Assembly: GCA_029935695.1 (NCBI GenBank) | Contig: JAOZJV010000027.1 | Location: 1 to 13,818 of the forward strand | Direction: 5' to 3' | Source of the DNA: Candidatus Krumholzibacteriia bacterium | Lineage (GTDB): Bacteria; Krumholzibacteriota; Krumholzibacteriia; LZORAL124-64-63 | Length of the DNA stretch: 13,818 nucleotides | Shown: piece after piece, positions 1-6,668 of the stretch | Position numbering within the stretch: position 1 is the stretch's first letter | Layout of the letters: each line of letters opens with the position of its first letter | Translations under genes and position numbers: made by a program | The notes under the pieces: model-generated | Seen by the model: the letters and a program-made list of their open reading frames with translations, nothing else | The model's database searches: none | What the model was told of the DNA's origin: nothing

Positions 1-1
1 T

Positions 2-577
2 GACCCTTATTTTACGACCAAGGAAACTGGAAAAGGCACGGGAATGGGTCTGTCGATTATCCATGGGATCATGGGCCATTATGGTGGGGCCATCACTGCT
101 GAAAGCCAGCCGGGCCATGGCTCTGCATTCCATGTGTACTTCCCTGTGATTGACTCGGAAGCCATTCATGAATTTGATGAACCCGGCAGCACACCTCTGG
201 GAACAGAACGAATTTTGCTGGTTGACGACGAAGAACTTCTCTGTCAAATGGGACAGGAAATTCTTGAAAGGCTGGGCTACCACGTCACTCCTCGTTGCAG
301 CAGTCTTGAGGCCCTGGCCACCTTCCAGAATTCTCCTGGTGAATTTGACCTGGTTTTAACAGACCAGACCATGCCGGACATGGTCGGTTCCGATCTCGCC
401 AGAAGACTCCTGCAGATCAGGCCCGATATTCCGATTATTCTCTGCACCGGATACAGCAATCTCGTGGACAAGCATTCAGCCAAATCGATAGGCATCAAAG
501 AATTTGTGTACAAGCCACTCACAAAAAACAACATCGGTAAACTTGTGCGTGACGTTCTGGACGCCTCTCAACAATGA
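2..577 (+). CDS. Hybrid sensor histidine kinase/response regulator, C-terminal part (5' end outside window)
   Basis: Reading frame 2 is open from the left edge, so the gene is truncated by the window. The visible 191 residues start inside the HATPase_c domain. An F-box-like YFTTKE is followed by the G2 box GTGMGL, then a hydrophobic helix and the last β-strands of the ATP-binding fold. After a short linker comes a receiver domain of about 120 residues. It shows the acidic pair in VDDEE, the phosphoacceptor Asp in LTDQTMPD (codon 362-364), the conserved Thr in LCTGYS and the Lys in YKPL. In this family the kinase core autophosphorylates on a His and passes phosphate to a receiver Asp. The sensor domain and the H-box are not visible, so the input signal is unknown. 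No DNA-binding output domain follows the receiver. The gene ends 21 bp from the convergently transcribed cytochrome c gene, and no intrinsic terminator is evident between them. Confidence 0.93.
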   Translation, partial: DPYFTTKETGKGTGMGLSIIHGIMGHYGGAITAESQPGHGSAFHVYFPVIDSEAIHEFDEPGSTPLGTERILLVDDEELLCQMGQEILERLGYHVTPRCSSLEALATFQNSPGEFDLVLTDQTMPDMVGSDLARRLLQIRPDIPIILCTGYSNLVDKHSAKSIGIKEFVYKPLTKNNIGKLVRDVLDASQQ

Positions 578-598
578 AGTGTTTCCACCCCTCGGGCA

Positions 599-1261
599 CT
601 ACTGAGTCAACATCCTGATGTAGCTGACCAGCGCCTCAATTTCCTCATCATCCAAAATGCCCTCCCACCCGGGCATGTACTGGCCATTGCCTTCTTTGAT
701 GGCCACGAAGATGTCTTCATTACTCATTTTGTTGATGGCCACCGGATCCGTGTGATCCATGGGTTCCAGTTCAAGGATCTGGGTCATCACTCCATCACCA
801 TATCCCTCTTCACCATGGCAAACGGTGCAATATTTCTGATAGAGGTCCCGGCCTTCCACCGGGTCACCCATCATTTCATGTTGGGCCGTGCTCAAAAAGC
901 GGAGATAGGCAATCAGGGCTTCGATTTGGGACTCCGAAAGCACTTCACCCCAATTGGGCATGGCATCGGTCAGGACATTGTGCCGATCCCGGCCGGAAAT
1001 GGTTTGGCCACCTTCACCGGAGATGATTTTTTTGAGGATGGTATCACTGCGGGAGCGCAGGGTGCGGGTCATATCCACCGGATTCAGTCCCAGATTCTGA
1101 GCCAGGGGCCCATGGCCTTTGCCATCGGGGCCATGGCAGATCATGCAGTGGGAAACATACAGGCGGTGACCTTCATATGCTGAGACGGCATCGGTGGCGA
1201 ATGCCGGTGCAGTCAGCAAAAGCCCCAGACATAAGGCGGTGAAAGCAAGAATACCGGTCAT
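599..1261 (-). CDS. Exported di-haem c-type cytochrome (220 aa)
   Basis: The protein has a signal peptide (residues 1-22, probable cleavage after AFA) and two similar cytochrome c domains. Domain 1 binds haem through CMICH (C39, C42, H43), with probable axial Met101 in the AMPNW segment. Domain 2 has CTVCH (C145, C148, H149), with probable axial Met196 in YMPGW. Each domain ends in the usual amphipathic helix (IEALIAYLRFL and IEALVSYIRML). Such proteins carry electrons in the periplasm, for example to a terminal oxidase or reductase. No oxidase or other partner is encoded here, so the partner is unknown. The frame stays open upstream to 1315, but ATG at 1261 is preferred: it has an AAGGAG site 7 nt upstream and leads directly into the signal peptide. 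The gene is transcribed away from the outer-membrane protein gene and converges on the hybrid kinase. Confidence 0.93.
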   Translation of the reverse strand: MTGILAFTALCLGLLLTAPAFATDAVSAYEGHRLYVSHCMICHGPDGKGHGPLAQNLGLNPVDMTRTLRSRSDTILKKIISGEGGQTISGRDRHNVLTDAMPNWGEVLSESQIEALIAYLRFLSTAQHEMMGDPVEGRDLYQKYCTVCHGEEGYGDGVMTQILELEPMDHTDPVAINKMSNEDIFVAIKEGNGQYMPGWEGILDDEEIEALVSYIRMLTQ

Positions 1262-1268
1262 ACAATTT

Positions 1269-1274
1269 CTCCTT
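1269..1274 (-). promoter_or_regulatory. Ribosome binding site fixing the cytochrome c start
   Basis: On the minus strand AAGGAG lies 7 nt upstream of the ATG at 1261. It argues against the longer start at 1315, which would put 18 charged and polar residues before the signal peptide. Confidence 0.75.
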
Positions 1275-1314
1275 GAAACAGGAAGACTCTTTGGAGATTC
1301 ACTTATATCATACA

Positions 1315-1344
1315 AATCTACTCTGTTTTATGCATTTTTGCCAA
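1315..1344 (-). promoter_or_regulatory. Possible sigma-70-type promoter for the cytochrome c gene
   Basis: Read on the minus strand, TTGGCA (1339-1344, 5/6 to the -35 consensus) and TAGATT (1315-1320, 4/6 to the -10 consensus) are 18 bp apart. Transcription would start near 1308 and give a leader of about 47 nt. The call rests on consensus similarity only; AT-rich spacers produce such matches by chance, and another -10-like TATAAG lies just downstream. Confidence 0.35.
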
Positions 1345-1367
1345 ATATTCGATTCGGGTGAATTTGG
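1341..1367. repeat. Small inverted repeat in the cytochrome/OMP divergent spacer
   Basis: CCAAAT (1341-1346) and ATTTGG (1362-1367) form a 6-bp inverted repeat separated by 15 nt. It overlaps the proposed -35 element of the cytochrome promoter and could be an operator, but an arm this short may be chance. The rest of the 219-bp spacer (1262-1480) holds an A-rich run near 1376-1388 and the OMP ribosome binding site. I could not find a convincing plus-strand promoter there. Confidence 0.2.
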
Positions 1368-1470
1368 GAGCAGGAAAATAAAAAAAACTGTAACCCCGGT
1401 CCATGAAACACGTAAGTTTGAGATCAACCTTGTGAATTCAGTACATCTTGAGGCTTCCCAACTCACCTCC

Positions 1471-1475
1471 AGGAG
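1471..1475 (+). promoter_or_regulatory. Ribosome binding site fixing the outer-membrane protein start
   Basis: AGGAG lies 5 nt before the ATG at 1481. It supports this start over an in-frame TTG at 1448, which would add 11 residues before the signal peptide and has no such site. Confidence 0.75.
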
Positions 1476-1480
1476 TCCTA

Positions 1481-4120
1481 ATGTCCAGTCATCGCACCCA
1501 ATTGTGGATTTCAGCACTTCTCATTATGCTCTTTCTGGCTCACAATTCACCTTCCCAGGCCTCCGACATGGCTGTGGATTTTGCCAACGAAGCCGCCAGC
1601 AGCAGCCACAAAGACCACACCAACGGCACCACAAATCCCGTTCCCACCATCGAAGCCTACTATCTGGACGATCAGGTCATCACCCTGGATGGTGTCCTGG
1701 ATGAAGAATTCTGGAGCTTTGCGGAAACCGGTTGGGGATTTCGCCAGGCCAGTCCCATACGATTTGGTGAGGCCTCTGTGCCCACAACCTTCAAAGTGGC
1801 TTACGATGACGAGGCCATCTATTTTGCCATGGCCAACTGGGAAGACGACATGGCCAATGTCAGCAGTTATCTCAGCCGGCGTGATGAAATTGAAGCCTCG
1901 GATCTGGTCAGCATCTACATCGATCCCTACCACGACTATACAACTGGTTACAATTTCCGCGTCAACCCCGCCGGGGTGAAACAGGACGCTTATGTTTTCG
2001 ACAACGGCAACCGTGACATGGACTGGAACGCCGTATGGGATGCGGAAGTCTCCGCCGATGATCGCGGCTGGTATGTGGAAATCAGAATTCCCTTTTCCGC
2101 CATCCGCTTCAAACCTGAAGACGACATGACCTGGGGTCTGCAGGTTTATCGCTGGCTGCACGGCCGGGGCGAGGACACGGGCTGGGTTGTCTGGGACCGG
2201 GAAGAAAGCGGATTTGTGAATCGTTTTGGCACCCTGACAGGTTTGCGCGGAATTGAAAATCCAAGCAAGCTGGAAGTACTGCCTTACGTGGTGACCCGTC
2301 ACACCGACCCTGCTGCCGAAGGCGAGGCCGACACCTGGGACCACTTCCAGAACATGGGTGCCGACTTCAAATACGGAGTAACTTCAAACCTCACCCTGAA
2401 CGCCACCATCCAGCCTGATTTTGGCCAGGTTGAAGCCGACCCTGCCAGCTTGAATCTCTCGCCATTCGAAACCTACTATCAGGAAAAACGCCCCTTCTTC
2501 GTGGAAGGCGCGCGTTTTTTCAAGCATCCGGATTTCAATCTTTTCTATTCACGGCGCATTGGCACCGGCGATCCCAACGCCCGCATCCGGGCCGCCGGAA
2601 AACTGACTGGAAAAATTGGCGGCGATTTCTCCCTGGCCGTCCTGGCCGCCACCACGGACGTGGGTGTGCCAGGCAAGGTTCACAATCCCTTCGTCGTCGG
2701 CAATGGCAAAAGTCATTACGGCCTGCTGCGTATGGGCAAGGAATTTGATGAAGGCAACCACAACATCAACTTCATGGGAACGGCCACCAAAAGGGACGAA
2801 AGTTCCTTCAGTGATGTGGGTTATTTTGACGGTGGTGCCAGCCGTGTTTTGCGCGATGGTTACAGTGGCGGCATGGATTTCGAAATGAATTTCGATGACC
2901 GCATGTACCGTTTGAATGGTTCAGTGGTGGGGACCATTGTGGACCCCTTCGAAAATCAGGTGGACCCGACTCTTTCACGGGAAACACAGTACGGAACCGG
3001 CGGACGCATGGAATTTAAAAAAACCACCGGCACCTGGCGTGGCGAGCTGGCGGGTCGCTGGGAGACGGACAAGCTGGACCCCAACGACATGGGATTTCTC
3101 TCGGCCCCGGATGAAAAAATTGTGGCTGCCGATGTGGGCTACAATTACGACGCCGATGGCGCCGACAGTCCTTTTAACCACGCCAACATTCAGTTCGAAG
3201 TTTATCGCAGCTGGCTGTATGCAGGCAACTCCGCCACGGACATCAACACCGGTGACGAGGCCTGGATCTACAACGGCGGCCACCACCAAAGCAGTGGCGT
3301 TCATCTCAGTGCCTGGGCCCAGCACCGCAATTTCCACCAGGGATGGATCTTCCTGGGACGGGCGGCCGAAGGAACTGACAAATACGCCACTCGCGGCTAC
3401 GGCGACCAGCCCGACAAACAACGCGGCCCCCTGGTGACCCGCCCCGGCCGGAATTCTCTTTCTTTTGGCGGAACCACCGACTGGCGCAAACCTGCCTCCC
3501 TGCACCTTGAATTCCATTACGACCACGGAGACGAAGGCATGCGCGGTTACGGTTTCTCATCAAACCTGCGCTGGAACCAAAGTGAACATTTTTCACACAG
3601 CATCGGCTTTGGCTGGAACAAGACCGACAATGCCGACCAGTGGATCACCAATGCAGCCAACGATGGCAGCCAGGCCGGGGTGACGGGAATTGGCGGCGTC
3701 GATTATATTTTCGGCAAGCTGGACCAGAAGACTTACGACATCACCCTGCGCAGCAACATCCTGTTCAACCGCGACCAGTCCCTGCAAATATATCTGCAGC
3801 CCTTCCTGACCTACGGCAACTACACCGACGCTGCCTGGCTGGCCGCCGCCGACTCCTACGACCTGCGTCCCTACGACATGGATGCCTCCCTGGCTGATTT
3901 TGAATTTGGTGCTGTGAACCTTAACGTGGTATACCGTTGGGAGTACCGACCGGGTTCTACCATCTATCTGGTCTGGACTCACGGCAAACAAAGGTTTGAT
4001 CAACGCTATTACGCTGCTGATCCGGGAGATTGGAACAATGATTTTGACGCAGGCTATCCTTTCGGCACCGAGCCGGAGAATATTTTTATGGCCAAGTTCT
4101 CTTATTGGTTCAGCATCTGA
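1481..4120 (+). CDS. CBM9-like/DUF5916 outer-membrane β-barrel protein (879 aa)
   Basis: A signal peptide (about residues 1-27, cleavage after SQA) is followed by a carbohydrate-binding family 9-like β-sandwich (about 58-215). That domain opens with the typical ITLDGVLDEEFW segment and continues through YIDPYHD, NPAGVKQDA and the strand segment EIRIPFSAIRF. The rest (about 255-879) matches the DUF5916 family. It carries the hallmarks PDFGQVEADPA (about 312-322) and YYQEKRPFFVEG (332-343), then alternating aromatic/polar strands ending in an aromatic C-terminus (YWFSI), as expected of an outer-membrane barrel. Family members are usually annotated as carbohydrate-binding family 9 proteins, but their substrates are mostly unknown. 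The length is normal for the family. It is the first gene of a same-strand run, and its stop is 12 bp before the deacylase ATG. Transport or binding of a glycan is inference; the barrel and export calls are firm. Confidence 0.9.
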   Translation: MSSHRTQLWISALLIMLFLAHNSPSQASDMAVDFANEAASSSHKDHTNGTTNPVPTIEAYYLDDQVITLDGVLDEEFWSFAETGWGFRQASPIRFGEASVPTTFKVAYDDEAIYFAMANWEDDMANVSSYLSRRDEIEASDLVSIYIDPYHDYTTGYNFRVNPAGVKQDAYVFDNGNRDMDWNAVWDAEVSADDRGWYVEIRIPFSAIRFKPEDDMTWGLQVYRWLHGRGEDTGWVVWDREESGFVNRFGTLTGLRGIENPSKLEVLPYVVTRHTDPAAEGEADTWDHFQNMGADFKYGVTSNLTLNATIQPDFGQVEADPASLNLSPFETYYQEKRPFFVEGARFFKHPDFNLFYSRRIGTGDPNARIRAAGKLTGKIGGDFSLAVLAATTDVGVPGKVHNPFVVGNGKSHYGLLRMGKEFDEGNHNINFMGTATKRDESSFSDVGYFDGGASRVLRDGYSGGMDFEMNFDDRMYRLNGSVVGTIVDPFENQVDPTLSRETQYGTGGRMEFKKTTGTWRGELAGRWETDKLDPNDMGFLSAPDEKIVAADVGYNYDADGADSPFNHANIQFEVYRSWLYAGNSATDINTGDEAWIYNGGHHQSSGVHLSAWAQHRNFHQGWIFLGRAAEGTDKYATRGYGDQPDKQRGPLVTRPGRNSLSFGGTTDWRKPASLHLEFHYDHGDEGMRGYGFSSNLRWNQSEHFSHSIGFGWNKTDNADQWITNAANDGSQAGVTGIGGVDYIFGKLDQKTYDITLRSNILFNRDQSLQIYLQPFLTYGNYTDAAWLAAADSYDLRPYDMDASLADFEFGAVNLNVVYRWEYRPGSTIYLVWTHGKQRFDQRYYAADPGDWNNDFDAGYPFGTEPENIFMAKFSYWFSI

Positions 4121-4132
4121 TGGAGCCTCACC

Positions 4133-5938
4133 ATGTGGCGGCGTTTAAAATCCCTGATGGGGCTGGGTTCAGATGTACCCGGCCCTTATTTCATTATTCA
4201 CCGCCGGTACCAGATGGAAGCGCCTTTTCTGCAGTACGATGCCCGAAGGCCTTTCCGTATTCTGTCATTTCTGGAAACCCGCCGCCTGCTTCGGCGGGGC
4301 ACTCTGCGCCGGCCCCGCCCCGCCACCATCAAACAGCTGCAACTGGTGCATGACCCGGATTATCTGCGCTCTCTGGAAGAAGCCGGCGCCCTGAAGCCCG
4401 TCCTGGGATTCGAACTGGATGTACCAACACAGGATAAGTTCCTCTGTTTCCAGCGCATGATGAGCGGTGGCACCATCCGGGCCGCCCGTCTGGCATTGAA
4501 AAAAAATGAAGTGGCGGTCAATCTGGGGGGCGGCTTCCATCACGCCTCGGCCAATCACGGGTCCGGATTCTGCGTCTTTAACGATGTGGCCATCGCCGTG
4601 GCCACCGTCCGGGAACAAGGCCTGGATTGCCCCATCCTGATCATCGATCTTGATCTGCACGATGGTGATGGCACCCGCGCCATTTTTGCCGACGACCCCA
4701 CCGTGTACACCTTCTCCATCCACAACAAAACCCTGGGCAGCGAGCAGGCGACCGCATCGACCTGCATTGAATTGGGCCCCAATGTGGAAGACGAAACCTA
4801 CCTCGAAGCCCTGAAAAATCATCTGCCTGAAGTCATAAACGATTTGCAGCCCGGTCTGGTTTTCTATCTGGCAGGAAGCGACCCCGGCGTCCGGGACAAA
4901 CTGGGCGATTGGCGCATCAGCCTGGACGGCATGCTGGAGCGCGACCGTTTTGTCATGAAACTGATCCGGCAGACTGCCTGCATTCCCTGTGTCATCCTGC
5001 TGGCTGGTGGCTACGGCCGAAACGCCTGGCGGCACGGTGCCGCCTTTTTTCATTGGCTGCTGGACGGAGATCGCAACATCGACATTCCCCTGGAATTGGA
5101 ACTTCCCGTGGGACACTACCGCCGCCTGACCCGCTTGATGAGAAACCCTGTCCTGATGGCCGATGAAAAAGTTGCCGAGAAAAAAAGTAATGATGACGAC
5201 TGGGGCCTCCAGGATGATGAATTGGGTATGCCCGGCCAATTGCCCGAGTCCCGATTTCTGGGTACTTTTTCGCGCTATGCCGTAGAGTTTGCCCTGGTGG
5301 AATACGGACTGATGGACCGATTGCTGCGGTTGGGATTTGAAGAGCTGCGAGTGGCCATTGATCTGGATGATCCTCTGGGACACACCCTGCGGGTTCAAAC
5401 CGGCGGAGAAGATCCGTTGGTGGTTCTGGAAATCAAACTCAAGATTGATCGACACACTGAACCGGGCCGCAGTTATCTCTGCATCGAATGGTTGTTGATT
5501 CAAAATGCACGCTCTCGTTTCGAGATGTCCCGCCCCCTGCTGCCCGGACAGAAATACCCCGGTCTGGGATTGTTGCGAGACACCGCCGCCGTCCTGGTGG
5601 TGCTGTGTGAAAGGCTGGAGCTGGATGGATTGCTCTTCACGCCCAGTCACTATCATCTGGCTGCCATATCCAGACCTTTGGCAACCTGTCCGGATTCACA
5701 AACCGAGGGCCAGTTCAAAGCATTGCAGAAGGCTGTTTCAGGGATGGATTTGCGGCAGGCTTCGCTGGCCGTGGAATCCGGGCAGGTGGTGCAGGCCAGC
5801 ACCGGGCAATCTGTCACCTGGGAACCCAGCCGGTTGATCATTCCCGTCAGTGACGAGCTGAAGAGTGAATTCTCGTCTCCCCGGTACCGGAAAGAAGTGG
5901 ACAAGGCTGCCCACGCTCACCATTATCGCGTGGACTGA
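4133..5938 (+). CDS. Class IV (HDAC11-like) zinc deacetylase/deacylase with unknown C-terminal domain (601 aa)
   Basis: Residues 14-320 form an arginase-fold histone-deacetylase domain. The visible motifs are LVHDPDYL (71-78), GGGFHHA with the His pair H136/H137, GFCVFNDVAI, and DLDLHDGDG giving zinc ligands D174 and H176. The motif AGSDPGVRDKLGDWRIS aligns column by column with the class IV pattern AGTDxxxGDxLG, making D255 the third zinc ligand. GGYG (292-295) supplies the catalytic Tyr294. All core residues are present, so an active amide hydrolase on acyl-lysine or a small acylated amine is likely; HDAC11 itself prefers long acyl chains. There is no signal peptide, so it acts in the cytoplasm. 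Residues 340-372 are a polar linker. Residues 373-601 are a second domain that I do not recognise, with a strand (YLCIEWLL), then PGQKYPGLG, then a helix, which loosely resembles GNAT motif A. The start is supported by GGAG 8 nt upstream. It sits 12 bp after the outer-membrane protein gene and 29 bp before the lipoprotein gene. Confidence 0.92.
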   Translation: MWRRLKSLMGLGSDVPGPYFIIHRRYQMEAPFLQYDARRPFRILSFLETRRLLRRGTLRRPRPATIKQLQLVHDPDYLRSLEEAGALKPVLGFELDVPTQDKFLCFQRMMSGGTIRAARLALKKNEVAVNLGGGFHHASANHGSGFCVFNDVAIAVATVREQGLDCPILIIDLDLHDGDGTRAIFADDPTVYTFSIHNKTLGSEQATASTCIELGPNVEDETYLEALKNHLPEVINDLQPGLVFYLAGSDPGVRDKLGDWRISLDGMLERDRFVMKLIRQTACIPCVILLAGGYGRNAWRHGAAFFHWLLDGDRNIDIPLELELPVGHYRRLTRLMRNPVLMADEKVAEKKSNDDDWGLQDDELGMPGQLPESRFLGTFSRYAVEFALVEYGLMDRLLRLGFEELRVAIDLDDPLGHTLRVQTGGEDPLVVLEIKLKIDRHTEPGRSYLCIEWLLIQNARSRFEMSRPLLPGQKYPGLGLLRDTAAVLVVLCERLELDGLLFTPSHYHLAAISRPLATCPDSQTEGQFKALQKAVSGMDLRQASLAVESGQVVQASTGQSVTWEPSRLIIPVSDELKSEFSSPRYRKEVDKAAHAHHYRVD

Positions 5939-5967
5939 CCCAAAAAAAAATCCTGAAGGAGCTTCCA

Positions 5968-6576
5968 ATGCCTTTGCACATATCCCGGTGGACCGTTCTC
6001 TGTCTCCTCTTTTCAGCCGCAATGATGACTCTGACCGGATGTTCATCCGTACGTCCCACACCCACCGTGCCCGAGGCTGCCCCACCCATGATCATGGTCG
6101 ATGGTCAGTCCTTGCCCTCCATTTCCTTTACCAAACTTTTTGCAGACATCCCCGGTGGCCGAATCACCGGATACCATTATGATGGATTGGAATACACGCG
6201 GGGCTACGCTCACAAATGGGATGAGAACTTTATCAATGAATCTGATGATTTTGGTTACCTGGCCCAGGAAATTCTGGGCGATGCGGGTTACCGGGCCCAG
6301 GATCCCAGCGGCGGCCAACTGCACCTGGACGCGACCATCAGAAAGCTGAGTTATAACAGCTACTCCTATAAAGTAGACTTTGATCAGGCTGAATGTGAAC
6401 TGGATTGGCGTTTGTACCGGGCCACAGAAGAGGAACCATTTTTTACTTTTGTCACCAACGGCGAAGGCCGGGTTGATGGTGGTCAATCCGGGGCTATCAG
6501 GGTGGCCTTTGAGTTGGGGTTGCGGCGATTGATGGCTGCCGAAGATTTTGTGACTGCGGTGGGTAGCCAAAAATAG
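5968..6576 (+). CDS. Hypothetical lipoprotein (202 aa)
   Basis: A 24-residue lipoprotein signal ends in the lipobox LTGC, so Cys25 is predicted to be lipidated. Asp is not at position +2 (SerSer follows), which in the E. coli rule favours sorting to the outer membrane. The mature part is an α/β domain of about 150 residues containing YDGLEYTRGYAHKWDENF and a helix FGYLAQEILGDAGY. β-strand pairs follow (LHLDATIRKLSYNSYSYKV, AECELDWRLYRA, EPFFTFVTNGEG), then a C-terminal helix. This pattern of paired strands and a helix recalls small auxiliary lipoproteins (YajG/PqiC-like), but I cannot assign a family. The start is well supported by AAGGAG 6 nt before the ATG. The gap to the deacylase stop is 29 bp, so cotranscription is very likely. 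Its function is unknown. Confidence 0.82.
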   Translation: MPLHISRWTVLCLLFSAAMMTLTGCSSVRPTPTVPEAAPPMIMVDGQSLPSISFTKLFADIPGGRITGYHYDGLEYTRGYAHKWDENFINESDDFGYLAQEILGDAGYRAQDPSGGQLHLDATIRKLSYNSYSYKVDFDQAECELDWRLYRATEEEPFFTFVTNGEGRVDGGQSGAIRVAFELGLRRLMAAEDFVTAVGSQK

Positions 6577-6630
6577 TCACGGCCGGGTCCAAACAAGAAC
6601 ATGCTGCAACATATTCCTGCCTGTTTCGTT

Positions 6631-6645
6631 TTCAGAATAACTGAA
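6631..6645. repeat. Short inverted repeat before the β-propeller gene
   Basis: TTCAG and CTGAA form a perfect 5-bp inverted repeat around AATAA within the 92-bp gap between the lipoprotein and propeller genes. It lacks a T-tract and is too weak to call a terminator. It might be a regulator site or chance. I see no convincing promoter in this gap. Confidence 0.15.
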
Positions 6646-6668
6646 TACCCCAAACCCCGGAGATCAGA

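Noticed and set aside
578..598. Possible terminator between the hybrid kinase and the cytochrome gene
   Set aside because: Only a 4-bp AGTG/CACT pairing without a T-tract is visible.
752..1183. A plus-strand open frame opposite the cytochrome c gene
   Set aside because: Both haem motifs, the signal peptide and the ribosome binding site are on the minus strand.
1547..2344. A 265-codon antisense frame inside the DUF5916 gene
   Set aside because: It overlaps the well-supported CBM9 domain, shows no domain or ribosome binding site, and is repetitive in Val/Gly/Ile as expected of a shadow frame.
4265..5656. A 463-codon open frame antisense to the deacylase gene
   Set aside because: The plus-strand frame has all catalytic HDAC motifs. 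The antisense product is a Gln/Gly/His-rich string without recognisable domains and is explained by codon bias of the real gene.
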